Source: an uncultured Oscillospiraceae bacterium
GTDB taxonomy: Bacteria; Bacillota; Clostridia; Oscillospirales; Acutalibacteraceae
Direction of reading: 5' to 3'
Assembly: GCA_949293315.1 (NCBI GenBank)
Contig: CASFCH010000046.1
Span: 1 to 64,000 of the forward strand
DNA length: 64,000 bases
Below are positions 53,136 through 63,962 of the stretch, piece by piece. A program made the translations under genes and the position numbers. The notes below the pieces were generated by a model that saw only the letters and a program-made list of their open reading frames with translations, had not been told where the DNA came from and made no database searches. Every line of letters begins with the position of its first letter. The first letter of the stretch is position 1.

Positions 53136-54542
53136 ATGGCAGATAAAAAGCCCAATCTAATTTACGTCTTTGCCGACCAGCTGCGGTACAGCAGTGTGGG
53201 GTATAACGGGGATGAGCTGGCCCACACGCCGAACATCGACGCCTTCTCCGAAGAGTGCGCCGTGATGGACAACACCGTATCCGGCCACCCCGTCTGTTCG
53301 CCGTACCGCGCCTCCCTGCTGACGGGGCAGTACACCACCAGCACCGGCATGGTCATCAACGAGATCCGCATCAATCCCAATCACCGCTGCTTTGCCCACG
53401 TGCTGAATGAAAACGGGTATGAGACCTCCTACATCGGCAAGTGGCACATGTACGCGGCACAGCTCGGCCACCACTACGACGTGAAAAATTCCTTTATCCC
53501 GCCGGGGCCGGACCGGCTGGGCTTTGATGGGTACTTTGCGGCATATAACTTCCACCACGAGTATTACGCACCCAAGGCCTATTATCATCTGGACACCAAC
53601 GAGAAGATCTACTGCACCAAATATGAGCCGGACCAGCAGACGGATATGGCGATCGAGCGGATTCGGGCGCATCAGGCCAGCGGGAAGCCGTTTGCGCTGT
53701 TCCTCTCCTACGGGACGCCGCACGACCCGTGGACGCCGGAGAATGTCCCGCCGGAGTACTATGACCTGTTCCGGGACGTCGACTTCCCTCCCCCGCCGAA
53801 TTACAAAAAGCACAACGATCCGCACGCGGACGGCTGGGCGCGCTTCCTGCCCGGCAAGCGGCGTAAGATCGGCGACTGGAAAAAAGTCTACTATGCGATG
53901 GTGGCCAATCTGGACGCGAATGTGGCTCGGCTGCTGAAGGCCGTGCAGGACGAAGGGCTGGCAGACGACACGATCTTTGTCTTCACAAGCGACCACGGGG
54001 AGATGTTCGGCGCACAGGGCCGCCACGCGAAAAATATCTTTTATGAGGAATCGGTGCGTGTCCCCTTCCTGATCCGGTGGGGCGATAAACTGCCAAAGGG
54101 AAAAAATTACACCTGCTTGAACACGGTGGATATCATGCCCACACTGCTGACGATGATGGGTCTGCCCGTACCGGATACCGTACAGGGTACGGATATCAGC
54201 GACTGCATCCAAAACGGGACACAGCGGGAGAACAACTGCCTGATGATGGGCACCGGCCCCACCGCCATCTACGGCAATGGCGTGGAGTGGCGCGGCATCC
54301 GCTCCGACCGGTACACCTATGCGACGTACAAGTGCGACGGAAGCGAGTACCTGTTTGATAATCGGGACGATCCGTATCAGCTGCACAACCTGATCCACAG
54401 CTTGGAGTATGCACAGGTACTCAATGAACTTCGGGATCAGATGTACGCCATGATGCGCAGGATCGGCGACAACTTTGAGAAGAACAGCTATTACAAAAAG
54501 CACTGGGTCGATCACCGGAAGATTCTACCGGAGCTGAAATAG
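53136..54542 (+). CDS. Cysteine-type sulfatase, apparently cytoplasmic
   Basis: Arylsulfatase-superfamily hydrolase of 468 residues. Metal residues are in FADQLR (D14) and FTSDHGEMFG. The signature CSPYRASLLTG has Cys54, which must be oxidised to formylglycine by an anaerobic sulfatase-maturating enzyme; none is in the window. No signal peptide or lipobox is present, so it should act in the cytosol on imported substrate. GGGAGG precedes ATG 53136; the in-frame GTG 53115 overlaps the symporter gene. It is probably co-transcribed with the symporter. Confidence 0.92.
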   Translation: MADKKPNLIYVFADQLRYSSVGYNGDELAHTPNIDAFSEECAVMDNTVSGHPVCSPYRASLLTGQYTTSTGMVINEIRINPNHRCFAHVLNENGYETSYIGKWHMYAAQLGHHYDVKNSFIPPGPDRLGFDGYFAAYNFHHEYYAPKAYYHLDTNEKIYCTKYEPDQQTDMAIERIRAHQASGKPFALFLSYGTPHDPWTPENVPPEYYDLFRDVDFPPPPNYKKHNDPHADGWARFLPGKRRKIGDWKKVYYAMVANLDANVARLLKAVQDEGLADDTIFVFTSDHGEMFGAQGRHAKNIFYEESVRVPFLIRWGDKLPKGKNYTCLNTVDIMPTLLTMMGLPVPDTVQGTDISDCIQNGTQRENNCLMMGTGPTAIYGNGVEWRGIRSDRYTYATYKCDGSEYLFDNRDDPYQLHNLIHSLEYAQVLNELRDQMYAMMRRIGDNFEKNSYYKKHWVDHRKILPELK

Positions 54543-54582
54543 ATCCCGGGTATATCGAAGGCGGCAAAAATAGGCTCTGCTT

Positions 54583-54620
54583 GGGAGAGGCTTCGTAAGG
54601 AAGTTCTCTCCCTTTGGCTT
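54583..54620 (+). terminator. Terminator-like hairpin after sulfatase gene
   Basis: GGGAGAG and CTCTCCC with an inner CTTC/GAAG extension, then T-rich sequence interrupted by GGC. Confidence 0.6.
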
Positions 54621-54757
54621 TTGTAATCAGCCGGAATGATTGGATTTGTAGGAAAATCAATCATATTGGAGGATTACAAAATAAAAAAGCATTAGATTGA
54701 TGAAAAAGTCGGCAGTAGCTATACTTTGCAAGGCGATCATCATTTTCCGAATCTTTC

Positions 54758-55025
54758 CTGCCCTCCGAAAAAGAAAACAGACCTGTCGGCGGGTAAGGAC
54801 AACGGTACTTGCGGTATATCCGGAAACACAGCAAAGTACTTTACACCAACCTGCTCATAAGCGGCAAGCTGAACAGTTATCTTGCGGATATCGACCGGCA
54901 GGCGGAAGAATTGTTTTTTCGGCTGGTAGAGCAGATGGCGGAACGTGAAGGTATAATCGAAAAGCTCAAAACCGAGCATCCGCTGGAATGGGTAGGCGCG
55001 ATGAATGCGCTGCGTGAAGCAGATA
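54758..55025 (+). pseudogene. TnpV-like transposon protein remnant
   Basis: Reading from 54758 gives LPSEKENRPVGG, then an in-frame TAA at 54794, then GQRYLRYIRKHSKVLYTNLL and onward to EWVGAMNALRE. This pattern (YTNLLISGKLNSYLADID; QAEELFFRLVEQMAEREG) matches TnpV proteins of clostridial conjugative/mobilisable elements. The frame is broken by the stop, lacks a start, and homology ends near 55025. No other part of the element is intact. Confidence 0.8.
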
Positions 55026-55309
55026 AGTTCTTGATATTCATGTACTTCTTGGTGCCTCACCCGGTACCGGCCACATGGCGCAGGCAGGCGCAAACCAGAA
55101 TCAGAGCAACTCGTTGGGGATCCCACTACGCTATCCCGCACCAAATCCTTGAGCTGTCAATAACATCTTCATTTAGCTGTACAATCTTTTCAGATATGGT
55201 TTGCTGTCTCCTTTCAGAATGGCGTGTCGCGACTTCATTCTACCGGAGTTTGGCGAACTATATCTTTTTTTCTACTTTCTAATTTTCAAAACTTATTGTG
55301 CCTTTTCCA

Positions 55310-55424
55310 CTTCAAACAGGAATTCATTGAATATCTCGATTACTACAACAACCGCCGTATCAAGGTGAAGCTTAAGGGCTTGCCGCCTGCAATTCACAGA
55401 CAACAAGCCCTTTCAGCTGTTTGA
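55310..55424 (+). pseudogene. IS3-family transposase C-terminal fragment
   Basis: The translation EFIEYLDYYNNRRIKVKLKG followed by LPPAIHRQQ is the end of the integrase-core (OrfB) protein of IS3/IS150-like elements. Only about 38 codons remain. TTTTGGGACCTTTTCACAA just after the stop (about 55459-55477) looks like an IS3-type terminal sequence. Confidence 0.75.
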
Positions 55425-55505
55425 ACGTATTTCACTTCGATATATTATCCAACCTTTTGGGACCTTTTCACAACAACTTGACAGAACCCTTTTTCGACAG
55501 GCGGA

Positions 55506-58500
55506 TCATTTTTCTCTATACTGCACCCATTCCTGAATATTGCTAATATTCTCCCCTGTTGGATAACTGGTGGACTCTTTGTTCTCTGACTTTTTAAAAT
55601 AATAGGTATAAATCGGCTCCTGATAATACCAACGCGTCGCATAGTTATTGGTTGTATATGTATAATCAAGATGCCATTGATTCGTTGCACCGCACTGGCT
55701 GCACGCTGTGCCCGAGTACCTTTGACCTGTAATGGAACTATAGTACCCGTTTGGCAACGGAGAAGTGACGTCGGGGCCCGAGTGTCTTGCCCAGGAACTT
55801 GCATGTGCGTCATCAGACCAACTACCGCTTTTATATCGATGGTAGTAGACATAATGCGTCGTGGTAGACGCCACATACTGCTCACTCCAGACATTTCTTG
55901 AGCCGTTGCTCGGATCATAATATACCGGGCCTTGCGTGCTTCCCCAAGAGGTTCGCTGTGTATCGTATTTGGTCCAGCCGCTAAGTTCCGGTGAGCTTGA
56001 CGTGGTATATGAGGTTTGCATATATGAATATTTGGTGTTCACTGCCTGTGCACCTTCGGGAACCTCTGAAGCCATTACCCAGCCGGAAAGCGGATTTTGT
56101 GTCCAATGTGCATACAGTGTAATATCTTCTGCCACACTTGGCACAGTTTCAGACTCTACTCTTGTGCCGCCCACTGGTTCCGTATACCAGCCCTCAAACG
56201 TATAATAATCGCGGGTAGGCGTTGGGAGATTGCCGTAACTCTCTCCGAAGGAGACTGTAAAGCTTGTTGTAGATACGGTACCGCCGTTCGGATCAAACGC
56301 AACGGTAAACACTTTCGGAATCCAATGCGCATACAGGATTTGATTTTCAATCATCGGAACGATAGAGTCTTCCGTAACTTTGGTGCCGCCCGTTTTGTCC
56401 GTATACCAACCATCAAAATTGTAATTGTCCCGTGACGGAACCGGCAGGGTTCCGTATTTTTGACCGTAATATACCGTTATACCGATATTTTCTACCGTGC
56501 CGCCATTTGCATCGAACGAAACTATGCTGGAAGTGAGCATACGGTCGAATTCTTCTTCATCGATATAAATAAGCTTACCACCAACAACTTCAAGCATTTT
56601 TTCATTTTCGATTTCGCCGCAAATCAGATAATTACCCGTAATCTTTAACGCACCTGCTACTTCCGGATTTGCTTTATCTAAAGATACATTTTTACTGATT
56701 ACTGTATTTTCGCCGGCGGAACTCATTTCAATGTTCCCGAACAGATTTAACTCGGTATTTTCAGCTGGCAGGATCAAAGCAAAGCCTGGGCTGTTTTCAA
56801 CGCGAACACGGCTAAGCGTTACCTTTGCAGAATTCAGTTTTAGCGGTGTGTCTCTGTTTTCGGTAAATTGAATGTTACTGATGAAGGTTTCCGCCGCATT
56901 TGAATCTACCTGTAGATTTTTATAGGCAGTTCCATCGCTGATAAGCGCAAAATAATCGACATCTGCTGAAATGGTAATTTTTTTATTGTCGTAGGAGCCT
57001 TCCATTTCAGAAAGATTTAATATCAGTTTTTGGGCGCCAGATTGAATCGCAGCATCAGCAACCGTTGGATTGGCCGCCATGACCTGAAGCTCGGGAACGC
57101 CCTCGAAAGCATAGTCTCCAATTTCTGTAGTCAGGTTATCCACAGAAAAGGCTTTTAGCGAGGTACAGCCTTTAAATGCGTTATCCCCGATTTTGGTGAC
57201 ACCAAAGGCGATGACTCTTTCCAGATTGGTACAGCCTTCAAATGCATTGTCCGGGATCTCCGTAATATAAACCGGCAGAACAATCGTCTTAATTGTAGTG
57301 TTGCCTCTAAATACATCTGCTGAAAGCTTTGTGGTTTTATACGCCGAATAAGTTCCGTCACCATTGTTTACGGAGTAATATTGCGGAACTGTGACCGTGC
57401 CGTCAAAGCCCTCCTGTGCTTCAAACCCAGTGACCGTACCGTTTAAATCAAATTCCAACCCGGGCGTCTTGCCGGTAATTCCCAAGATGTATTCGTTGAC
57501 TTCATAGGGAACTTCAAAGGTGACGACGCCGTTTTCGCAATCGTTAAAATTGGCATTGTCTTTGGAATAGTCCAAATATTCATGTCGCTCATCGTCCAGC
57601 ACGTTGAACGTGTAGGTGTAATAGGAGGCCGTAGCCACATCGTAGCCAACCACGCCAAACACATGCACCGTCCCGGCTGTTACCAATCGGTAATAACCTG
57701 GTCGATCCGAGTGGAACGCAATGTGTTTTGTAGTGGTTGTTGCGGTACCCTCAGAGTACTTAAACGTCGTCGAGTATTCATCTGAACGTGTATCCGTTCC
57801 AGCGACCGATTCAGTCTTGCTGTTTGCTCCACCCAGCGAATTCGTTACATTGTAATTTGTTTTTTCCGAAATCTGTTCAGAAATCGCGGTGGAAACCTGC
57901 GTGTTGCGACTGGTTTGATAACTTTTTTCATATCCGCTTGTCGAGTTCCAATTACTCGACTGGTTGGCGACCGTATTGAAATGAGAAGACGTATCTGTCT
58001 GATCGCTTGTACCTACATAATTGGAAACAGAACCGTCCACATGAAACGCTGTATTTTCTTTGCGCCCCGAAGTTTCCTCTTTGCTGACGGTAGTTGAATT
58101 ATTAACGCCAACACTAACAGGACCAATGGGAACCGATACGCCCACTTCTGTTGTATTGGAAATACTAAGCTTCCCTTCCTCATATGTTTCCGTGGATGAA
58201 TCGTAAGACGCATTGATTCCCTTAGACGTGTCCGTGGTGACCTTCGATGAATTGAACGTAGATCCTCCGGATTCCGTGCTTACGAAAGAAGAACCGCCGG
58301 AGCTGTTGCTGATGAAATAATTGCCACCGATCGTATTACCTTCCGAATCTACGCGCTCGTCCGTTTTGATTTTGGAGTTCTCATACTCGCTTCCGGCGGA
58401 ATAGAGCTCGTTCCATTCCTCAGACAAGGTCCAACCAGAGCTTCTGGTCGTTGCATTAGACACCATGTTTGCGATACTTTGCGCCTGGTCAGAAGTGATG

Positions 58501-60116
58501 GTGTCAGAGACTTCATACTCCTGATCGATATCCAAGGACTGCGTGTTTCCAATATACTCAATTTCGGCCAACGGCACGTTATCAATCTTCCCGATGTCAT
58601 ATACGAACAGGAACTGACCATTCAAATCGTCTTCAATGATAATCGGGCTTCCGTAGGTACTATAACTAGTCGCCTTATTCCGGTTGGAAGTCCAATTCGC
58701 ATGCAAAGTGATGTTACCGACCGTGCCGGGCTTAATGGAAGAGACGATAAAACCATCATCGTTCGACCATCCGACAAACGTATACCCGAACCAGGAGGGG
58801 TTTACAAGCGTGATTCCTCGGTCGACCGTGTATGTCACGGACTCGACCGGGACATCAGGGGAATCAAACGTTACCGTGTAAACCACTTTTTCCCACTGCG
58901 CATATAAAACTCTGTCACCAGTCGTACCGGTGGGCAATTCAGAAACTCGTGTTCCGCCGGTCTGCGCGGTGTACCAACCTTTGAAGTTGTACCCGTCAAC
59001 CATCAGGTCTTGCAAGATTACGCCGTCTTGCTCTGTATATTTTGCCGGGTTGGCATTTTGAATATCCAGTTGCGCCAGATACGGATCATTATTTGCGACG
59101 TGATAGGTAATAGAATATTCTGTTTTTTGAAGAGCAGGGATGATCTGTTGTTCTTTTAATATTGCATGGCAAATAGCACAGTGCGAGCCTTCTGTCAAGC
59201 CGGTAGAAGTATATGTGGGCTCCACTGCCGGATCGATAACAGCTGTGTGACCCGTTTTTTCAATAACAATATCAGCAAGTGCTATTTCTGAAGATCCTTG
59301 TGCATCCTCGTAATATTTATCGCATTTTGTGCAATGCCAATATGCAATATTTCCATTCTCTGTGCATGTCGGAGCTTTCATCGGAATTGCCTCCAAAGTG
59401 TGCTCACACTTTGAAGTAGAAGGCAACAGTGTTACATCATAACCTGCCAAATACCGACGAATCAACGTAACGTCCTTACCGTTGACTGTTCCGTCATTAT
59501 TGACGTCCGCTGCTGCTTCTAAAATGGTTACATCATAACCCGCATTAAATCTTCGAATCAACGTAACATCTTTGGTATTTATCACGCCATCACTATTCAC
59601 ATCGCCGGAGATATAGTCAATCGCGGTAACATATCCGCTGACCATATCAAATTCCAGCGACTCCAAGTCCCCGTCATAAATATCTCCATACGTGTATGCA
59701 ACGTTTACGGCTAACTTTTCGTTTGCCTGCACAGTGGGCGAAACCTCAAACGTCAAAGTAAGAAGCGTACCATCTGCCGCTACGACCGCTGTCTCAGAAT
59801 CCCAGTTAAACAAGCAAGGGCTTTTATAAGCCGGAGGGGCCGTGTAGTCCAGCGCATCGAACGTTTCTCCGCTGGTAACGTCAGTCAATGTCAGCTTAGG
59901 ATCATAAGAGATTTGAATACGAGCGCCCGCTATACCGGGATTGTTTGCCAAGTTCACATTTACATCTACGGTTGAGCCCCTCAAAGCATTCTTGCTATCA
60001 ATATAAATCGTTGGGTCGGTAAAGTCGACAGTTATCAATGCAGATACCATACCAGAAGGTACAATAGTAACCACAAGCACTATCGCCAAAAGCAACGATA
60101 AAATTTTCTTTTTCAT
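55506..60116 (-). CDS. Giant secreted cohesin-dockerin surface protein
   Basis: A 1536-residue exported protein. In order: signal peptide (1 to about 26); cohesin-like module (about 28-165; [19 protein letters not shown]); dockerin with two calcium loops, [12 protein letters not shown] (172-183) and [12 protein letters not shown] (204-215), each followed by VTLIRR; Cys/His-rich segment (237-330) with CxxC pairs; two InlB-type beta repeats (about 333-476); a Ser/Thr/Asn-rich region (about 480-870); leucine-rich BspA-like repeats (about 895-1010); a beta-helix-like part (about 1020-1185); two more InlB repeats (about 1196-1338); and an aromatic C-terminal domain ending WVQYREK. No sortase signal is present, so attachment may be through the dockerin. 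GGAGG precedes the ATG. It lies 26 bases after the cohesin-bearing anchor gene. Confidence 0.9.
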   Translation of the reverse strand: MKKKILSLLLAIVLVVTIVPSGMVSALITVDFTDPTIYIDSKNALRGSTVDVNVNLANNPGIAGARIQISYDPKLTLTDVTSGETFDALDYTAPPAYKSPCLFNWDSETAVVAADGTLLTLTFEVSPTVQANEKLAVNVAYTYGDIYDGDLESLEFDMVSGYVTAIDYISGDVNSDGVINTKDVTLIRRFNAGYDVTILEAAADVNNDGTVNGKDVTLIRRYLAGYDVTLLPSTSKCEHTLEAIPMKAPTCTENGNIAYWHCTKCDKYYEDAQGSSEIALADIVIEKTGHTAVIDPAVEPTYTSTGLTEGSHCAICHAILKEQQIIPALQKTEYSITYHVANNDPYLAQLDIQNANPAKYTEQDGVILQDLMVDGYNFKGWYTAQTGGTRVSELPTGTTGDRVLYAQWEKVVYTVTFDSPDVPVESVTYTVDRGITLVNPSWFGYTFVGWSNDDGFIVSSIKPGTVGNITLHANWTSNRNKATSYSTYGSPIIIEDDLNGQFLFVYDIGKIDNVPLAEIEYIGNTQSLDIDQEYEVSDTITSDQAQSIANMVSNATTRSSGWTLSEEWNELYSAGSEYENSKIKTDERVDSEGNTIGGNYFISNSSGGSSFVSTESGGSTFNSSKVTTDTSKGINASYDSSTETYEEGKLSISNTTEVGVSVPIGPVSVGVNNSTTVSKEETSGRKENTAFHVDGSVSNYVGTSDQTDTSSHFNTVANQSSNWNSTSGYEKSYQTSRNTQVSTAISEQISEKTNYNVTNSLGGANSKTESVAGTDTRSDEYSTTFKYSEGTATTTTKHIAFHSDRPGYYRLVTAGTVHVFGVVGYDVATASYYTYTFNVLDDERHEYLDYSKDNANFNDCENGVVTFEVPYEVNEYILGITGKTPGLEFDLNGTVTGFEAQEGFDGTVTVPQYYSVNNGDGTYSAYKTTKLSADVFRGNTTIKTIVLPVYITEIPDNAFEGCTNLERVIAFGVTKIGDNAFKGCTSLKAFSVDNLTTEIGDYAFEGVPELQVMAANPTVADAAIQSGAQKLILNLSEMEGSYDNKKITISADVDYFALISDGTAYKNLQVDSNAAETFISNIQFTENRDTPLKLNSAKVTLSRVRVENSPGFALILPAENTELNLFGNIEMSSAGENTVISKNVSLDKANPEVAGALKITGNYLICGEIENEKMLEVVGGKLIYIDEEEFDRMLTSSIVSFDANGGTVENIGITVYYGQKYGTLPVPSRDNYNFDGWYTDKTGGTKVTEDSIVPMIENQILYAHWIPKVFTVAFDPNGGTVSTTSFTVSFGESYGNLPTPTRDYYTFEGWYTEPVGGTRVESETVPSVAEDITLYAHWTQNPLSGWVMASEVPEGAQAVNTKYSYMQTSYTTSSSPELSGWTKYDTQRTSWGSTQGPVYYDPSNGSRNVWSEQYVASTTTHYVYYHRYKSGSWSDDAHASSWARHSGPDVTSPLPNGYYSSITGQRYSGTACSQCGATNQWHLDYTYTTNNYATRWYYQEPIYTYYFKKSENKESTSYPTGENISNIQEWVQYREK

Positions 60117-60142
60117 CGCATAAGCCTCCTTTCCGTATTTGC

Positions 60143-63100
60143 TTATAGAACAGTAATTGTGCCACCGATCACCTGCAAAATAACATCGTTAAGATTTTCA
60201 TCAAAAATATCTCCGCTTGTATATGTGCAGGACACTTGGAACGTATCTCCAGCTTTGGCATTATCAGGCACATCAAATGTTAACATCAATACCGTACCGT
60301 CTTCTGTCGCCATTCCGGTCAAAGAATCCCAGTTAAAATTACACGGACTCGTCAGCCTGAACGGCGCCGTATAGTCCAGAGCTGCGAATGCTTCACCAGC
60401 CGTTGCGCTTGTTAAGGTAAGTTCGGTGTCATATGTCAGTCTAAGAGTTGCACCGGCAACTCCGGGATTGTTGGAAATCAGAACCGGAACCTGAACACTT
60501 TCTCCCGCATGTGCCGTAACACTTTGCACCATCAATGTGGGTGTTGTGATCTCCTGATATTGTGCAATTACAGTTAAATCAGAAGAAACGTTATCGAAAG
60601 GAATGCTCCAGCCTACAAAAATGTATCCTTCTCTTGACGGTGCGTTAGGCGCCGTAGCGGACTGCCCCTTTGCAACAGATTCTGTCTTCAGGATGTTGCC
60701 GTCATAGTCTTTAAAGACAACTGTATACATTTCCGACTCTCCCGAAGATACGCCGACATATCCCGCATCAATTTTCTGGCCGTCGGAAAGCACAATCCAA
60801 AGATGAAGATGCTCATCCACATAACTGCTTACAACGCCGACGCCCGCTGTACCCTGCACCTTGACACCAGTATCCACTCCGTCAATCCACCATGTGCCAT
60901 TCAGAATATACGGCGTTTTTCCGGCTTCGCCAGTAGCGCCGGTGTCACCTTTGATATAGGCGACTTTCACAGGTTCGCTGCTATTGTCGTAGGTTACATA
61001 TAGGAATCCGTCATCGCCAACCGTCACATTGCTGATACCAACGCCATTTTCACCTTTTTCACCTCGAATCGGCCCCAGGGCTTGAATGCTGCCATCACTA
61101 AATGTGAGCTTCAGCATATAGTCCGGTGTAATTTCCACCTGTTCGATACCAATTCCATCTTCTCCGACAACCCGATCCAAAGTAACGACTTTTCCGTCCG
61201 TATAGGTTAAAACCAAATTGCCTTCAGTATTGATTTCAGATTTTTGGATGCCGACCCCATCTTTGCCCTTGATGTTGCCGAGGGTGAGAACCGTATTGTC
61301 GTCCAAAGTAATTGTTAAAATTCCCTCAGCGGAAACAGTAACGTTTTGAATGCCGATTCCGTCTTTACCATCCTTACCATCTTCGCCCACAACAAGACCA
61401 ACATCTATTGTGCTATTGTCAGACAGTGAAAGAACGAGATGATCATTTTCGTTGATTTGAGCGCCACTGATGCCGACACCGTCTGTACCATCTTTGCCGT
61501 CAACCCCATCTTTCCCCGTTGCCTTTACACCGGTAGAAATCCAGGTCTTTCCGTCATCGGTCGAAATCTCCCATTCATTGCTTACTGCGTTAATCTGTAC
61601 GAGAGGTGCAATGCCATCTTTACCATCAGTGCCTGCTGCACCTGTGGCTTTCACTCCGGTAGAGACCCATGTTTTTCCGCCGTCATTGGAAATTTCCCAT
61701 TCATTGCTTTCCGTGTTGATCTGAACGCGAGGTGCAATCACAGAAGTCCCACCACCGTTTGTATCCGTAACGATAACGCCCAGATTAACAGTGGTATCAT
61801 CCGTATATGTAATAACCAGTTCTCCATATGTATTGATCTCTGTCTTCTCGATACCCCGATCATCTTGCCCGTTTTCACCATCTTTGCCGTCAGCTCCAAC
61901 GACAACACCGAGATTCTTTTCGGTATTATCAGAGAACGTAAGAACAAGCTCGTTCGAAGTATTCACTTTAGCGCCCGTCACGCTCACACCGTCTTTGCCA
62001 TCGGTGCCGTCCGCGCCGTCTTTGCCTTTGATGCAGCCCAAATTCAGTGTGCTCTGGTTGGTAAGTGTTATCAAAAGCTCGCCTTCCGCACTGATTTGGA
62101 TGACTTGGATGCCGACGCCGTTTTCACCATCCTTACCGTTTAAGCCGTCTTTGCCGTCAACACCGTTTTTACCATCTTTACCAACGATCGCCCCAAGATT
62201 ATCCACGCGATAATCCGAATAAGTCAGGATAAGTTCTCCTCTACTGTTAATTTCTGATTTAATTACGCTTACGCCGTCCTGACCATTCTTGCCATCCTGG
62301 CCATCCGCACCATCTTTGCCGTCCCAGCCATCAGCCCCAACGACTTTACCAAGATTAGAACGTTGATTATTGGAATATGTCAACACCAGTTCACCCTCAG
62401 AAGTGATCTGCGCATTGACAACACCGATGCCGTCTGTACCATTAGAACCATCTTTACCATCCTTGCCGACAACAACGCCAAGATTTTTTGAGACTCCGTC
62501 CGAGAAGGTTAAAACCAATTCACCAGCATCATTGATTTCCGTCGATTCGATGGTGCAATCCTGACCGTCTTGTCCGGGTCGGCCGTTGGCACCAACCACA
62601 ACACCCAAGTTGGCCTCCTGCCCATTCGAATACGTTAAAATCAATTCGCCCAAAGCATTGATTTCTGCATCCATGACGCTGACGACGTCTTGACCGTTCA
62701 TCCCGACAATTTTATCCAAATTTACGATTTCCCCGTCTGAAAAGCCCATTACAAGCTGTCCGTCGTCATTGATCGTCACTGAAGAAATGCCGACGCCGTC
62801 CGCGCCATCAGCACCGTCCTTTCCATCTGTACCATCAACACCATCTTTTCCATCTTCACCGTTAGTGCCGTCTTGTCCAACGGCAACCCCTAAATTCAAT
62901 GTGCTCCCATCATCTTGGGTGAGAATCAACTCCCCTTTAGAATTAAATTCTGCATTTTTTATGCTTGAAGTTTTCTGTGCATTGGCTTTTAATGAAGCAA
63001 TCCATTCTTCTTCACTGCCTGAATATCCTTGCTCGACTGCAATTTCGTAGGCAGACTTCCCATGCAGAGAATCCAGCCACTCTTCAACGCTTCCGTCATA

Positions 63101-63259
63101 GCCGTACTCGGTTGCCAGATCATAAGCAGACAATCCGTATTCAATCGTGCGGAAAACCGGCCTGCTGTTTTTGCCAATCAGCACCGCTGCAACAACTGCT
63201 GCAACAATCAGGATAATAACGCTGATCGTGATAAAAACAGTCTTTTTCTTTTTTGTCAT
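60143..63259 (-). CDS. Membrane-anchored collagen-like stalk protein with C-terminal cohesin
   Basis: A 1038-residue anchoring protein. Lys-rich MTKKKK and a hydrophobic helix (about 7-28) act as an uncleaved anchor. Two copies of an SAY-x6-GY-x-GS-x-EEW-x2-SL motif follow (44-65, 69-90). The stalk (about 100-840) alternates Gly-x-y triplets rich in Asp/Lys (GKDGxDG) with short beta modules of the type [13 protein letters not shown]...NLGVVVG. One InlB-like repeat (about 845-903) leads to a cohesin module (905-1038) closely similar to that in the downstream protein ([20 protein letters not shown]). Start ATG 63259 follows AGGAGG. It has the architecture of an anchoring scaffoldin, but with a transmembrane anchor and collagen-like stalk instead of a sortase or SLH module. 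Confidence 0.9.
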   Translation of the reverse strand: MTKKKKTVFITISVIILIVAAVVAAVLIGKNSRPVFRTIEYGLSAYDLATEYGYDGSVEEWLDSLHGKSAYEIAVEQGYSGSEEEWIASLKANAQKTSSIKNAEFNSKGELILTQDDGSTLNLGVAVGQDGTNGEDGKDGVDGTDGKDGADGADGVGISSVTINDDGQLVMGFSDGEIVNLDKIVGMNGQDVVSVMDAEINALGELILTYSNGQEANLGVVVGANGRPGQDGQDCTIESTEINDAGELVLTFSDGVSKNLGVVVGKDGKDGSNGTDGIGVVNAQITSEGELVLTYSNNQRSNLGKVVGADGWDGKDGADGQDGKNGQDGVSVIKSEINSRGELILTYSDYRVDNLGAIVGKDGKNGVDGKDGLNGKDGENGVGIQVIQISAEGELLITLTNQSTLNLGCIKGKDGADGTDGKDGVSVTGAKVNTSNELVLTFSDNTEKNLGVVVGADGKDGENGQDDRGIEKTEINTYGELVITYTDDTTVNLGVIVTDTNGGGTSVIAPRVQINTESNEWEISNDGGKTWVSTGVKATGAAGTDGKDGIAPLVQINAVSNEWEISTDDGKTWISTGVKATGKDGVDGKDGTDGVGISGAQINENDHLVLSLSDNSTIDVGLVVGEDGKDGKDGIGIQNVTVSAEGILTITLDDNTVLTLGNIKGKDGVGIQKSEINTEGNLVLTYTDGKVVTLDRVVGEDGIGIEQVEITPDYMLKLTFSDGSIQALGPIRGEKGENGVGISNVTVGDDGFLYVTYDNSSEPVKVAYIKGDTGATGEAGKTPYILNGTWWIDGVDTGVKVQGTAGVGVVSSYVDEHLHLWIVLSDGQKIDAGYVGVSSGESEMYTVVFKDYDGNILKTESVAKGQSATAPNAPSREGYIFVGWSIPFDNVSSDLTVIAQYQEITTPTLMVQSVTAHAGESVQVPVLISNNPGVAGATLRLTYDTELTLTSATAGEAFAALDYTAPFRLTSPCNFNWDSLTGMATEDGTVLMLTFDVPDNAKAGDTFQVSCTYTSGDIFDENLNDVILQVIGGTITVL
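61100..62900 (-). repeat. Coding tandem repeats of the collagen-like stalk
   Basis: Degenerate units of roughly 90-120 bases each encode one beta module plus a run of Gly-x-y triplets. Two adjacent units at about 61505-61740 (QINxxSNEWEIS, [20 protein letters not shown]) are especially close to each other and look recently duplicated. Confidence 0.8.
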
Positions 63260-63731
63260 TTCTTTTCCTCCTAACAAAAAGATATAAAATTCCAAACTTA
63301 TTTAATAAGTTCAAATCCAAAGTCAGATTTTCTCGTCATACTACATAATCTCCATTATGTATATAAAAAGACGTCATAAGATTTCAGGTATGTATTTTCT
63401 TCGGAACAGGAGGAATTATCCTGCCGAGTAACATGGCAGTCGTCAACTGCTTGACATTGATTATCTGCACTGTATTATGAAAATCTGCTTTTTAAAAAAA
63501 TTATATATATATCTTTTATGGATGGCACAACAATGATGTACATCCCATCTTTTTCGGATACCATCGCATAGGCCATGATTTTTTTACCAAATTACAGTAT
63601 TATTTTACTCAATTTCACAAATAAAATCTATACGCTGTTAGAGTACACTTATAAATTTTTACAAATTACTACAATCGCATTTATTTGAAATAAATTGTGT
63701 TGAAAAATTTTTTGACTTTATTTGTTTATAA
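63260..63731. other. AT-rich region upstream of stalk gene
   Basis: No gene is seen. A perfect inverted repeat ACATAAT/ATTATGT (63343-63349 and 63354-63360) lies about 85 bases before the stalk gene start and could be an operator. On the plus strand TTGACA-16-TATTAT (about 63450-63477) resembles a promoter pointing away from the stalk gene. Confidence 0.45.
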
Positions 63732-63962
63732 TACAACACGATTAATGACAAATACAGCAACAAGACGGAATGGATAATCGACGAAGAAACCGCCAAAACA
63801 GCACACAGGATATTTACCCTATGCATTGGCGGCATCGAACCGACGCAGATTGCAAATGAACTTAAAGTCGAAAAAGTTCTGACGCCTATGGAAATTGGAG
63901 CAGTACCGACAAAAAATGCTGCAAGCCGTCCGCCGTTCCGTACAACTGATTCTCAGCAATAA
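63732..63962 (+). pseudogene. Large serine recombinase fragment (recombinase domain)
   Basis: The frame from 63732 to the TAA at 63960 reads EWIIDEETAKTAHRIFTLCI, then GGIEPTQIANELKVEKVLTP. This is the start of the Recombinase domain of large serine recombinases such as Tn4451-type TnpX. There is no start codon, catalytic N-terminus or C-terminus. It marks the right edge of the surface-protein island. Confidence 0.8.

Larger units (their letters stand above)
54543..55505. other. Intergenic region of mobile-element debris
   Basis: Nearly 1 kb without an intact gene. It holds a terminator-like hairpin, a TnpV pseudogene and the end of an IS3-type transposase, and marks the left edge of the surface-protein island. 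The stretch 55026-55310 is unassigned. Confidence 0.7.

Noticed and set aside
61100-62900. Regularly spaced repeats as a possible CRISPR array
   Set aside because: The repeats are degenerate, of unequal length and lie in one long open frame encoding Gly-x-y triplets and beta modules.
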